Position numbers and translations under genes: made by a program. The notes under the pieces were generated by a model. It did no database searches and was not told the DNA's origin. It saw only the letters and a program-made list of their open reading frames with translations. A stretch of DNA of 64,000 bases. It comes from Nakamurella alba. GTDB taxonomy: Bacteria; Actinomycetota; Actinomycetes; Mycobacteriales; Nakamurellaceae. The DNA lies in NCBI RefSeq assembly GCF_009707545.1, contig NZ_WLYK01000008.1, positions 1-64,000 on the forward strand, in the 5' to 3' direction. Below, piece by piece: positions 1 through 8,298 of the stretch (position 1 is its first letter; every line of letters begins with the position of its first letter).

Positions 1-2
1 CC

Positions 3-413
3 GAAACCCGCAGGCTGCTGTGCGACACCAAAGTCATCCCCGCCGTGCTGGACGCCCTCGGGGTGGTGCTGGACGTCGGCCGCGCCCGCCGCACCGTCCC
101 CAAAGCCCTGCGCGGAGCACTCATCCTCCGCGACCGCGGGTGCGCGTTCCCCGGCTGCGACCGACCCCCCGCCTGGTGCGACGCCCACCACATCCAGTTC
201 TGGGCCCGCGACCTCGGCGTCACCAGCCTGGACAACGGCGTCCTGCTCTGCGGACACCACCACCGCCTCATCCACCAACAAGACTGGACCATCCAGCTCA
301 ACCCCGAAGACCGGCTCCCCGAATTCATCCCACCCCCCTGGCTCGACCCCGGACAACGACCACGACGCAACACCCACCACCCACCCCACCACCCCGCCGC
401 CAGCAGCGGCTGA
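3..413 (+). CDS. HNH endonuclease, DUF222/13E12 type, C-terminal part (5' end outside window)
   Basis: The frame is open from the window edge, so the N-terminal DUF222 part is missing. The visible 136 residues begin with RRLLCDTKVIPAVLD, typical of the end of a DUF222 domain, followed by a full HNH nuclease motif: CAFPGCD, then DAHHI, a conserved N in LDNGVLLC and HHHRLIH. The Cys pairs and His residues would bind metal and cut DNA. The tail is Pro/His rich. Such proteins occur in many near-identical copies in actinobacterial genomes, are often linked to mobile introns or repeats, and have no settled role. The repeat-rich stretch just downstream fits that habit, but no mobile element boundary is visible. 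Confidence 0.85.
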   Translation, partial: ETRRLLCDTKVIPAVLDALGVVLDVGRARRTVPKALRGALILRDRGCAFPGCDRPPAWCDAHHIQFWARDLGVTSLDNGVLLCGHHHRLIHQQDWTIQLNPEDRLPEFIPPPWLDPGQRPRRNTHHPPHHPAASSG

Positions 414-566
414 CAGTCGCACCACGCCAACACATCCCGGACACCGAGCAGCCATTCCCGACGCCCCCAGGAGCAGATCGACACCACCGGACCACCCGAG
501 ACCGCCGGGACACCACGCACAGCACTACCCCGACCGGAGAGCCCGGCCGGGGTGGTTCTGCTGCAT

Positions 567-752
567 GCAGAGCGCAGAGCGCAGAGCGCAGAGCGCAGAG
601 CGCAGAGTGGCGTGGGCCAGCTGGTGCGCCTTCGCGATCGGATCGGCGCCGGCAGGAATCGACCCGGTTGACCTGGCAGAGCGCAGAGCGCAGAGCGCAG
701 ACCGCAGACCGCAGACCGCAGAGCGCAGACCGCAGACCGCAAGCCGCAGGGC
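567..752. repeat. Two arrays of a 7-bp tandem repeat (GCAGAGC / GCAGACC)
   Basis: Positions 567-608 hold six units of GCAGAGC, the last ending in T. Positions 676-752 hold eleven units that switch between GCAGAGC and GCAGACC and end in degenerate forms. The 67 bp between the arrays is ordinary sequence. A 7-bp period is not a multiple of three, so this is non-coding. There are no spacers of CRISPR type. Confidence 0.95.
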
Positions 753-853
753 GATCTGCTGCACCGATCCCAACGCTGGTGCAGCGCAGTGGCTACAGGT
801 CACGCGGATCGAGAAGTCCGGGATACCCGTGTCGGTCCAAGACGTCAGTGTCA

Positions 854-910
854 GTCCCAGATACCACTGTCGGTCCCAGATACCACTGTCAGTCCCAGAT
901 ACCACTGTCA
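854..910. repeat. Three tandem copies of a 19-bp unit
   Basis: The unit GTCCCAGATACCACTGTCR starts at 854, 873 and 892, with a degenerate copy just upstream near 834 and a truncated GTC after the last. It is relatively AT-rich for this genome. Function unknown; it could be clustered binding sites or slippage products. Confidence 0.9.
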
Positions 911-1212
911 GTCGGCGCGTCTGCTGATCTACTGCACGACCCACCAGATCCCATCGGGATTCGACGGGTGAACCTTCCCGACGTTGTCGGTGTCATCGCC
1001 CTCACGGGGCGGACGCGAGCCGCGGTCACGGTCGAAACCGGCGACCGATCCAGTACCCACGCCGTCCCGGGTCGGGCTCCGTCGATCTCCGGTACTGGTA
1101 CCACCCCGCGGCCGGCGGGAGCCGCCCGGGCGTGCCGGTGACGGGTCGGACCGGGCCCAGGCGCTAGCGTGTCGCTGCGGTCATCGTCGACCGCACTGCA
1201 CAGGAGGTCGTC

Positions 1213-2577
1213 ATGGCGTTCCGCTGGAAGGTCGTCCACTCGCCCGGTCCCGGCCAGGTGGTGAAGCCCGGGGAGCGGCTGAGCTGGCCGTTGACGATCG
1301 GCATCGGCGCGCAGCACGTCGTCGCGATGTTCGGTGCCACCTTCGTCTTCCCGCTCATCATGGGCCTGGACGCGAACCTCGCGATCATGTTCTCCGGCAT
1401 CTGCACGATCCTGTTCCTGCTCGTGGTGTCCGGTCGGGTGCCGTCCTACCTCGGCACCTCCGCGTCCTTCGTCGCGGCCGCGGCAGCGATCACGGCGGGC
1501 GGCGGCGACCCGGGTGCGATCACCGGTGCGATCCTGGTGGCCGGCGTGGTGCTCGCACTCGTCGGCGTGCTGATCCACTTCGTCGGTGCGGGGGTGCTGA
1601 GAAAGGTTCTGCCGCCGGTGGTCTCAGGTGCTGTCGTGATGCTGATCGGCTTCAACCTGGCCCCGGTGGTGGCGGGGACCTACTGGCCGCAGGACCAGGG
1701 CGTGGCGCTGGTGACGATGCTGTTCACGATCATCGCTGCAGTCGCCTTCCGCGGTTTCTGGAGCCGGGTCGCGGTGTTCCTCGCGCTCATCTTCGGGTAC
1801 GTGCTGTCCTGGGTGCTGGACCGGGTGGCCGGCCCCATCACCGCACCGGACGGTGCCGGCGTGGTCAGCACGCACGACCGGGTCAACTGGAGCGGGGTCG
1901 CGGACGCCGACTGGTTCGGTTTCCCGCCCACCCACGCGCCCAGCTTCCACCTGAACTTCATCCTGCTCGCGCTACCCGGGGTCATTGCACTGATCGCCGA
2001 GAACACCGGCCACGTCAGGGCTGTCGCCGAGATGACCGGCGAGGACCTGGACCCGTACATGGGCCGGGCGATCGGCGCGGACGGTCTGGGCACGGCGTTG
2101 GCCTCGGCCTTCGGCGGGTCTCCGACCACGACCTACGCCGAGAACATCGGCGTCATGGCCGCCACCCGGGTGTACTCGACGGCCGCCTACTACGTGGCCG
2201 CGGTGGTGGCGATCCTGCTCGGCCTGGTCCCGAAGTTCGGAGCGGTCGTGAATGCCACCCCGGGCGGCGTGCTCGGCGGGATCACTGTGGTGCTCTACGG
2301 CATGATCGGGCTGCTGGGTGCCAAGATCTGGCGGGAGAACGGCGTCGACTTCGGCAATCCCGTCAACCTGGTACCGATCTCCGCCGGCCTGATCGCCGGG
2401 ATCGGCGGTGTCACCATGAGTTTCGGGTCGAGTTTCTCCCTGTCCGGGATCGCCCTCGGCTCGATCGTGGCGATCGCCGGCTACCACATCGCCCGCGCGC
2501 TCGCCCCTGCCGACCTGCGCGAACCGCCGGTCCCGCCGGCGGAGCCCACGCCGCAGCAGCGCCTGCGGAAGCGCTGA
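1213..2577 (+). CDS. NCS2 family nucleobase (uracil/xanthine) permease
   Basis: 454 residues, nearly all hydrophobic, the usual size for NCS2 transporters. The start GAQHVVAMFGATFVFPLIMG is the family signature, with the QH pair in TM1; further marks are GFNLAPVV, IALIAENTGH (the conserved Glu that binds the base) and a GGSPTTTYAENIG loop. It should import uracil or a related base with protons at the cytoplasmic membrane. The ATG at 1213 is fixed by AGGAGGT seven bases upstream. It stands alone, followed by a hairpin and a repeat block. Substrate (uracil versus xanthine/urate) cannot be told by eye, though the sequence is closer to UraA/RutG-like uracil permeases. Confidence 0.9.
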   Translation: MAFRWKVVHSPGPGQVVKPGERLSWPLTIGIGAQHVVAMFGATFVFPLIMGLDANLAIMFSGICTILFLLVVSGRVPSYLGTSASFVAAAAAITAGGGDPGAITGAILVAGVVLALVGVLIHFVGAGVLRKVLPPVVSGAVVMLIGFNLAPVVAGTYWPQDQGVALVTMLFTIIAAVAFRGFWSRVAVFLALIFGYVLSWVLDRVAGPITAPDGAGVVSTHDRVNWSGVADADWFGFPPTHAPSFHLNFILLALPGVIALIAENTGHVRAVAEMTGEDLDPYMGRAIGADGLGTALASAFGGSPTTTYAENIGVMAATRVYSTAAYYVAAVVAILLGLVPKFGAVVNATPGGVLGGITVVLYGMIGLLGAKIWRENGVDFGNPVNLVPISAGLIAGIGGVTMSFGSSFSLSGIALGSIVAIAGYHIARALAPADLREPPVPPAEPTPQQRLRKR

Positions 2578-2583
2578 CGGAGC

Positions 2584-2618
2584 GGTCGCCGGGCAACGCA
2601 CAGGCGTTGCGAGCGACC
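2584..2618 (+). terminator. Hairpin after the permease gene
   Basis: Outer stem GGTCGC/GCGACC encloses an inner stem CAACGC/GCGTTG with a short loop, starting seven bases after the permease stop codon. There is no T-run, as is common for actinobacterial terminators. Confidence 0.55.
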
Positions 2619-2634
2619 GGATCCGGCCACAAGT

Positions 2635-2935
2635 GGAGTTCCATCGCGAGGACCGGCACCACCGGCCGGCGGGTGCCCGCGTGCCCGGGGCCACCTCCGG
2701 CCCGGAGTTCCGTGCCCCGCATGACGACTGTGCGGTGTCCCGGTGTGCGGGGACCCGCCGCGGCGGTCGTTTCCACTGTGTGACCGGTGGAGTTCCGTGT
2801 CCCGGATGATGACTGTGCGGTGTCCCGGTGCGCGGGGACCCGACACGGTGGTCGGTTCCACTGCGCGGCCGGTGGTTCCTCGGGGTTGGACCTGGCCTGT
2901 CCGGATTCCGTGCCCCCGGATGACGACGTTGCGGC
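2635..2935. repeat. Degenerate tandem repeat, about 85-bp unit, in a 458-bp gene-free stretch
   Basis: The best pair begins GGAGTTCCGTG at 2704 and 2789, giving an 85-bp period with about 85 % identity. A weaker upstream copy begins near 2635 and a partial one near 2900 (GGATTCCGTGCCCCCGGATG). The rest of the stretch up to 3035 holds nothing recognisable. It lies between converging genes. Confidence 0.8.
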
Positions 2936-3035
2936 GTCCGGTTCTCGTCACGCCTCCCCGCCCAGCTCCTCCGGCGTGGAGTCCCGGTGCTCAGCTCGGG
3001 TTCTTCTCTCCCGGCAGTACCCCGAGACCCACTGA

Positions 3036-4886
3036 TCAGCCGAGGATCTCGTCCACATAGCACCAGCGCCAGGACTCGCCGGGCTCGAAACTGCGCATCA
3101 CCGGATGGCCGGACTCGTGGAAGTGGCGTTCGGCGTGCCGGCCCGTCGAGGAGTCGCAACAGCCGATGTTCCCGCACTCCAGACACATCCGCAGGTGCAC
3201 GGTGACGGTGCCCTCGCGGACGCAGTCCGGGCAGCCCTCCGGCGTCTTCGGGACCGCGCAGTCGACCGCGGCGGTGAGATGTTCGCAGTCCCCGGCGGCC
3301 GGCTCCGGGGTGGTCAGCTCGGTCGCGTCACCGGCGATCCGCTCCTCGTAGACGGTCATGATCGACTCCTCGACGTCCAGCGTCGCCAGCACCGTGGAGA
3401 GGATCTCCTGGTCGACCTGTGCCTCGTCGCGGATCCGCAGCACCTCGGCGCGTTCGGCGGCGAGCATCGCCAGCCGGAGCCGCCGGTACTGCGCGGACGG
3501 CGGTTCGGACTCGGACCCGCCGAGGCGCTCCCACAGCCGGTTCGGGCGCGACAGCGCGAGGTCGCAGAGCCGGCGGATCACCTCGTCGCTGTCCTCGGGG
3601 CGCCGGACGTTCTCCAGCTCCTTCACCCCGGCGGCCACGGCCGCCTGCATCACCGAGGCCTGCTGCAGCACGTCCTCCCGGCGGTCGGGCCCGCGGACGT
3701 GCAGGGAACGGGCCAGTGCGGGCAGGGTCAGCCCCTGCACCAGCAGGGTGCCCGCGGTGACGACGAACGCACCGAGCACCAGCGTCGGCCGGTGCGGGGT
3801 GTTCTCCGGCAACAGGAACGCCGCTGCGATGGTGACCACGCCACGCATACCGGCCCAGGACACGATGGTCAGCTGCTTCCACGAGGACGTGCCCAACCCG
3901 GTGAACCGACGGGGCAGCAGGTAGCCGAGCAGGAACACCCAGACCGGCCGGACCACCATCGCCGCGACCAGTGCCACCACGCAGAACAGCACCGTGGTGC
4001 CGGCGCTCAGGTCGTCCTCCGCCACCGCCTCCAGGATCGACCGCAGCTGCATGCCGAGCAGGAGGAACACGGTGTTCTCCAGGATGAACTGGATCGTGTT
4101 CCAGTTGATCCGCTCGGACAACCGGGACTGCGCATCCTGGATCACCGGCGCCTTGTGCCCGAGGATCAGCCCGGCGATCACCACCGCGATGACCCCGGAG
4201 GCCTCGACCTCCTCCGCGGGGATGTAGGCGAGGAACGGGGCCATGAAGGACAGCGAGGTGTCGCTGACGGTGTCGGTGAGTCGCTTGCGCAGCAGCGAGA
4301 TCAGGAACGCCACGGCCAACCCGATGACGGCGCCGCCGCCCGCCGCCCGCAGGAAGTCGAGTCCGACGGACCCGACGGTCACCGTTCCGGCCATCGCCAG
4401 TCCGGCGGTGCGCAGGGCCACCAGCGCGGTCGCGTCGTTGAGCAGCGACTCACCTTCCAGCACCGTGACCACCTGGCGGGGCAGCCCGATCCGCCGGGCC
4501 ACCGCGGTGGCCGCGACCGCGTCCGGAGGCGCGATGACCGCCCCGAAGGCCAGCGCGGCGGCCAGCGGGACCGGCAGCAACCAGGCGGTCAGCACGCCGA
4601 CGCAGACCATGGTGAACAGCACCAGGCCGACCGCGAGCAGCCCGATGGTGCGCAGGTTCGCGCGGATGTCGATCAGCGAGGTGCGGATGGCCGCTGCGTA
4701 GAGCAGCGGCGGCAGGAACCCGAGCAGCACCAGCTCCGGGGTCAGCTCCACCGACGGGCCGATGTAGGACAGACCGATGCCGACGACCACCAGCACCAGC
4801 GGTGCCGGTAACCGGAGCCGACGGCACAGCGCGGTGACCGCCAACACCGTGGCGGCGACCTCGAGGATGATGATCGCGGAGTGCAT
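3036..4886 (-). CDS. CPA1 family Na+/H+ antiporter with C-terminal UBP zinc finger
   Basis: 616 residues. Residues 1-400 form a CPA1 (NhaP-like) exchanger with about 12 membrane segments; ion-binding marks are FGAVIAPPDAVAA and GESLLNDATALV (the ND pair). A hydrophilic helical part follows (about 400-530). Residues 534-616 are a zinc finger of the ubiquitin-hydrolase (UBP) type: C-x-H, C-x2-C, C-x2-C, a further Cys, then three His, ending SWRWCYVDE. The transporter would exchange Na+ or K+ for H+ at the membrane with the finger in the cytoplasm. The fusion is known in bacterial genomes, but these cells lack classical ubiquitin, so the ligand of the finger is open. Single gene; both neighbouring stretches are repeat-rich. 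Confidence 0.92.
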   Translation of the reverse strand: MHSAIIILEVAATVLAVTALCRRLRLPAPLVLVVVGIGLSYIGPSVELTPELVLLGFLPPLLYAAAIRTSLIDIRANLRTIGLLAVGLVLFTMVCVGVLTAWLLPVPLAAALAFGAVIAPPDAVAATAVARRIGLPRQVVTVLEGESLLNDATALVALRTAGLAMAGTVTVGSVGLDFLRAAGGGAVIGLAVAFLISLLRKRLTDTVSDTSLSFMAPFLAYIPAEEVEASGVIAVVIAGLILGHKAPVIQDAQSRLSERINWNTIQFILENTVFLLLGMQLRSILEAVAEDDLSAGTTVLFCVVALVAAMVVRPVWVFLLGYLLPRRFTGLGTSSWKQLTIVSWAGMRGVVTIAAAFLLPENTPHRPTLVLGAFVVTAGTLLVQGLTLPALARSLHVRGPDRREDVLQQASVMQAAVAAGVKELENVRRPEDSDEVIRRLCDLALSRPNRLWERLGGSESEPPSAQYRRLRLAMLAAERAEVLRIRDEAQVDQEILSTVLATLDVEESIMTVYEERIAGDATELTTPEPAAGDCEHLTAAVDCAVPKTPEGCPDCVREGTVTVHLRMCLECGNIGCCDSSTGRHAERHFHESGHPVMRSFEPGESWRWCYVDEILG

Positions 4887-5191
4887 GCGGGCATTCTGCG
4901 GTCGTGCGCTCCCGGGCGGAACGGTCAGGCGTGTGATTCAGCGTGTAGCAGAGCCGGGCGCGGTCGTCGGGGCGTGCCGGCTCCGCGGTCGGACGTACGA
5001 GGACTCGTATGCCGAGTGGGCCCGATCGGCGGCGCGTCGGAGGTGTCCAGCAGGTCGGAGGTGTCCATCGGGTCAGCTTGACCGGCGGGTCGGACGAGGA
5101 CGGCCGGTCGGGTGTGAACGGCGGGCTGTCGGTCGAGGACCGTCGGTCGGGTGTGAACGGTCGTCGGGTGTGAACGGCGGGAGGAGTCGGG
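4887..5191. repeat. Upstream region with short direct repeats
   Basis: The 305-bp gap between divergent genes carries GTCGGGTGTGAACGG three times (5107, 5146, 5163) and GTCGGAGGTGTCC twice (5039-5070). The last copy ends 15 bp before the ATG of the beta-helix lipoprotein gene, so the copies could be operator sites or slippage products. No gene seen. Confidence 0.75.
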
Positions 5192-6448
5192 ATGCGGTGG
5201 AGGTCGGCGGTGGTGACCGCTGTGCTGGTGGGGGTGGCGATGGTGGTCTCGGCCGGGTGCTCGGGAGGGTCCGACCGTAGCGACCGAACGGAGCGGGCCG
5301 ACCGCACGGAGCGGACTGCCCAGGACCGCACCACGCCGCCGGGCACGGCCGGACCGGTGACCACCGGGGACCCGCAGGGCACTGACAACACCACCGACAA
5401 CACCACCGACACGAAAGGCGCAGCAGACACCGACAGGGCGGAGTCGGAGGATGCGGACGAGGGGGAGTCGGCGACGGCGGTCCCGGTCACCAACGGCAAC
5501 GAGGTGCGGGTGAGCGACGCGGCGTCACTGACAGCAGCGCTCGCCGCGGTGCGACCGGGGATGACGATCGTGCTGGCGGACGGCCTCTACGACGGGAAGT
5601 CCGTGCGGGACGGGAATCCCGACGAGCCGGGCCGGTTCGTCGCCGCGGTGGCCGCGACGGCGGAGCAGCCGATCACCCTGCGTGGCGGGCGCGGTGCGGT
5701 GCTCGACGGCGGTGGCCCCGGCGGTGGGTACGGGCTGCACCTGGTCGGCGCCGACCACTGGCGGCTGGAGGGCTTCACCGTGTCGTCGGCCTCCAAGGGC
5801 ATCGTGCTGGACAGGTCGAACTTCGTCACCATCGACGGTGTGCGTGTCACCGACATCGGCGCCGAGGCAGTGCATTTCCGGTCGTTCTCGTCCGACAACA
5901 TCCTGCGGAACTCCGACATCGACCACACCGGTCGGCGGTCCGAGCAGTACGGGGAGGGCGTCTACATCGGTTCGGCGAAGTCCAACTGGGAGAAGCACTC
6001 CGGCGGCGAGCCGGACCGCAGCGACCGGAACCAGGTGCTGGACAACAGGATCAGCGCGACCACGGCGGAGAGCATCGACATCAAGGAGGGCAGCACCGGC
6101 GGGGTGATCCGCGGCAACACCTTCGACGGGTCGGAGATCGCCGGCAAGAACTCCGCCGACTCGTGGATCGACGTCAAGGGCAACGAGTACCTGATCGAGG
6201 GCAACACCGGCATCGCGACGCTGGAGGACGGCTTCCAGGTGCACGTCCAGCTGGAGGGTTGGGGGGAGCGGAACGTGTTCCGCGGCAACGTGTTGCAGGT
6301 CGATGCGCCGGGCGTCGGCATCTGGTTGCAGAACACCGCCACCGACCCGGCCAAGGGCAACGTCATCGGCTGCGACAACCAGGTGACGGGTGCCGCCGCC
6401 GGGAACTGGGCGACCAACCACTACCAGCCGCTGGACTGCCAGGGCTGA
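5192..6448 (+). CDS. Secreted right-handed beta-helix lipoprotein
   Basis: 418 residues. A signal peptide with lipobox VSAGC puts the mature Cys at residue 23, so it is anchored outside the membrane. Residues 25-100 are a charged, low-complexity linker (SDRSDRTERADRTERTAQD and similar). From about 105 it is a parallel beta-helix: short recurring strands such as ILRNSDIDHTG, VIRGNTFDGS and YLIEGNTG. Proteins of this fold are polysaccharide lyases, epimerases or carbohydrate binders; the exact reaction cannot be read. GGGAGGAG just upstream supports the ATG. The final codons (QPLDCQG, stop) are copied repeatedly downstream. It is unlike the other two beta-helix proteins in the window outside the fold itself. 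Confidence 0.8.
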   Translation: MRWRSAVVTAVLVGVAMVVSAGCSGGSDRSDRTERADRTERTAQDRTTPPGTAGPVTTGDPQGTDNTTDNTTDTKGAADTDRAESEDADEGESATAVPVTNGNEVRVSDAASLTAALAAVRPGMTIVLADGLYDGKSVRDGNPDEPGRFVAAVAATAEQPITLRGGRGAVLDGGGPGGGYGLHLVGADHWRLEGFTVSSASKGIVLDRSNFVTIDGVRVTDIGAEAVHFRSFSSDNILRNSDIDHTGRRSEQYGEGVYIGSAKSNWEKHSGGEPDRSDRNQVLDNRISATTAESIDIKEGSTGGVIRGNTFDGSEIAGKNSADSWIDVKGNEYLIEGNTGIATLEDGFQVHVQLEGWGERNVFRGNVLQVDAPGVGIWLQNTATDPAKGNVIGCDNQVTGAAAGNWATNHYQPLDCQG

Positions 6449-6886
6449 GGCCGGTCGCCGGGCGACCGATCATGACCCGTGACAGCCGGGCTGGGGCCGG
6501 TCGCCAGGCGACCAACCATGAACAGCCGCTGGACTGCCCGGGCTGAGTTCGGTCGCCGGGCGACCGAGCATGACCCGTGACAGCCAGGCTGGGGCCGGTC
6601 GCCAGGCGACGAACCATGAACAGCCGCTGGACTGCCCGGGCTGGGGCCGGTCGCCGGTCGACCGATCATGACCGGTGACAGCCAGGCTGGGGCCGGTCGC
6701 CAGGCGACGAACCATGAACAGCCGCTGGACTGCCCGGGCTGGGGCCGGTCGCCAGGCGACCAACCATCAACAGCCGCTGGACTGCCCGGGCTGGGGCCGG
6801 TCACCGGTCGACCGAGCATGACCCGTGACAGCCACGCTGTGCCGGTCAGCGGGCGACCAACTATGAACACCCGCTGGTGTGCCCGG
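6428..6886 (+). repeat. 98-bp tandem array starting inside the 3' end of the beta-helix gene, each unit with two hairpins
   Basis: CCGCTGGACTGCC, which encodes the last residues of the upstream gene, recurs at 6428, 6526, 6624, 6722, 6774 and (degenerate) 6871: four 98-bp spacings or near and one half unit of 52. Most copies keep the gene's stop codon context (GGGCTGAGG or GGGCTGGGG). Each unit holds two hairpins of the form GGTCGC-CRG-GCGACC (for example 6453-6467, 6499-6513, 6551-6565), nine in all, some decayed. It reaches close to the converging oxygenase gene, whose stop is at 6963. It could serve as a stacked bidirectional terminator. Confidence 0.93.
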
Positions 6887-6962
6887 CCTGGCCGTGCCTA
6901 CCGGGGCTGGGGCCGGACCGCTGGACCGGCGCAGCGGCGCGACCGACCCGCCGCAGGGCGGC

Positions 6963-8033
6963 TCAGGGCGTCCGGGCCGACAGCACCCGGGCGGACTCGC
7001 GCTCGGCGAGGGTGTTCCGGCGGCCGGAGCGGGATCCGGAGAGCTTGGCCTCGATGTGCTCGCCGACGGTGATCGGCGGGTAGAACTCGCCCTCCTCACC
7101 GATGCAGCCGGGCAGCGTGGAGATGACCGCGTCGATGTTCCCGTCGTGGAAGAACGCCGCCGACCGGCGCCGCCGGATGGTGCCGTCGACGATCGGCGGC
7201 TTCACCCGGTGCAGGGTCGACAGGTAGTTCTCGTTGGTCCAGCGGGCGGTGATGTCGCCCAGGTTCACCAGCAGTGCCCCGTCGGCCGGCGACACGTCGT
7301 GCCAGGTCCCGCCGGTGTCCAGCACTTGCAGTCCGGCCACCTGGTCGGCCCACAGCACGGTGACGATGCCGTAGTCGGTGTGCTCGCCCATGCCGATTAG
7401 GTCGCCGTCCAGGTCGACGGTGCCGGGAGGCAGTGCGTAGTTGTTCATTCGCAGCACGTCCAGCGAGTGGTCGGTGGCCCCGGCGAACAGCTCCGGGTCG
7501 ACGCCCAGCGCATCGGCGAGCATCCGGGTCAGCACCCTGGCGACCCGGCCGGCCTGCAGGAACCAGCCGGAGACACCGGCCCGGAAGGCGGTCGCGTCGA
7601 AGCCGGGAGCGTCGGTGGGCCAGACGTTCTCGGCGTAGGCCTGCTCCGGCAGCCCGGACACGTGCGGGTAGTCTGCGACCCCGGCGCCCACGTTGAAGGC
7701 CTCGAAGAAGTCGTTCATCCGGGATGCCGACTCGACGCCCAGCGACAGGCTGAGCGACTCCGACTTGGGTGCGCTGTAGCCGCGGTTGATCTCCGGCGGG
7801 GTGGTGAAGGACTTCTTGACCTCGAGGTCCTGGCCGAAGAAGGCGTCCATCGCGGCCGTGAGGCCGGCGATCGCCTCGTCGGGCACGCCGTGACCGATGA
7901 TCTGCACGAAACCGACGCCGCGGCAGGCACTGTCCAGCGCTCGGGCGGCCGCGGCGCGGTCGGCGGGATCGCCGTCGGGCTCCACCCAGGGGGTGATGTC
8001 GACGACCGGCACGGTGAACGGACTGGTGGTCAT
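6963..8033 (-). CDS. 2-oxoglutarate/Fe(II)-dependent oxygenase, isopenicillin N synthase family
   Basis: 356 residues. The N-terminal DIOX_N-like part begins VPVVDITPW; the catalytic jelly roll carries the iron triad H-x-D in GEHTDYG and a distal His in STLHRV, and an R-x-S pair (RRRRSAAFF) that binds the co-substrate. It should hydroxylate, desaturate or cyclise a small molecule in the cytoplasm. I chose the ATG at 8033 rather than the open frame further upstream because the homology begins there and a -10-like CATACT lies exactly six bases before it. The gene sits 265 bp from the phenolic-lipid genes on the same strand, so a shared role is possible but not shown; a role in plant-type metabolite or amino-acid oxidation is equally possible. 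Confidence 0.88.
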   Translation of the reverse strand: MTTSPFTVPVVDITPWVEPDGDPADRAAAARALDSACRGVGFVQIIGHGVPDEAIAGLTAAMDAFFGQDLEVKKSFTTPPEINRGYSAPKSESLSLSLGVESASRMNDFFEAFNVGAGVADYPHVSGLPEQAYAENVWPTDAPGFDATAFRAGVSGWFLQAGRVARVLTRMLADALGVDPELFAGATDHSLDVLRMNNYALPPGTVDLDGDLIGMGEHTDYGIVTVLWADQVAGLQVLDTGGTWHDVSPADGALLVNLGDITARWTNENYLSTLHRVKPPIVDGTIRRRRSAAFFHDGNIDAVISTLPGCIGEEGEFYPPITVGEHIEAKLSGSRSGRRNTLAERESARVLSARTP

Positions 8034-8039
8034 CACGCC

Positions 8040-8045
8040 AGTATG
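8040..8045 (-). promoter_or_regulatory. -10 element of a likely leaderless promoter for the 2OG oxygenase gene
   Basis: On the minus strand CATACT is followed by six bases (GGCGTG) and then the ATG at 8033, the spacing expected when transcription starts on the start codon itself. No Shine-Dalgarno is present. No clear -35. Confidence 0.45.
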
Positions 8046-8298
8046 CGCGCCGGGTGTTGCCGCCGGGTGACGGTGTCGGCCGGCCGCTGCGGTGCTGCCG
8101 GAGGGTTGCTGGCTGTGCGTCCCGACGGCGGCAGGGCTCCGCGGAAGTACCGCAAGAGGAGGCCGGTACCCGCCGGGGCGGTCGGACGTCGGTGCGCATG
8201 AGGACGAGCGGCCGGACTTCCATCCCGCACGTCCTACGAACAGCGACCGACCGATCACCGCGCATCGGCCGGCTCTGTGGTCGGCGCAGCGGCCGGGC

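Larger units (their letters stand above)
414..1212. other. Intergenic region of about 800 bp holding three simple tandem arrays
   Basis: No credible gene is seen. The stretch contains two arrays of a 7-bp unit and one 19-bp array, described separately. Apparent open frames here are only the arrays read in different phases. From about 960 to 1200 I see no repeat and no gene. A good Shine-Dalgarno AGGAGGT lies at 1202-1208, just before the permease start. Confidence 0.7.

Noticed and set aside
567..910. CRISPR array
   Set aside because: Repeats are contiguous (7 and 19 bp) with no unique spacers and no cas genes.
565..927. Open frame encoding SAERRAQ-type repeats
   Set aside because: It is a 7-bp array read through successive frames; period not a multiple of three, no ribosome site, no family.
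984..2783. Long plus-strand frame overlapping the permease
   Set aside because: Same strand but other frame; Arg/Gly-rich composition without motifs, while the permease frame has clear family signatures and a ribosome site.
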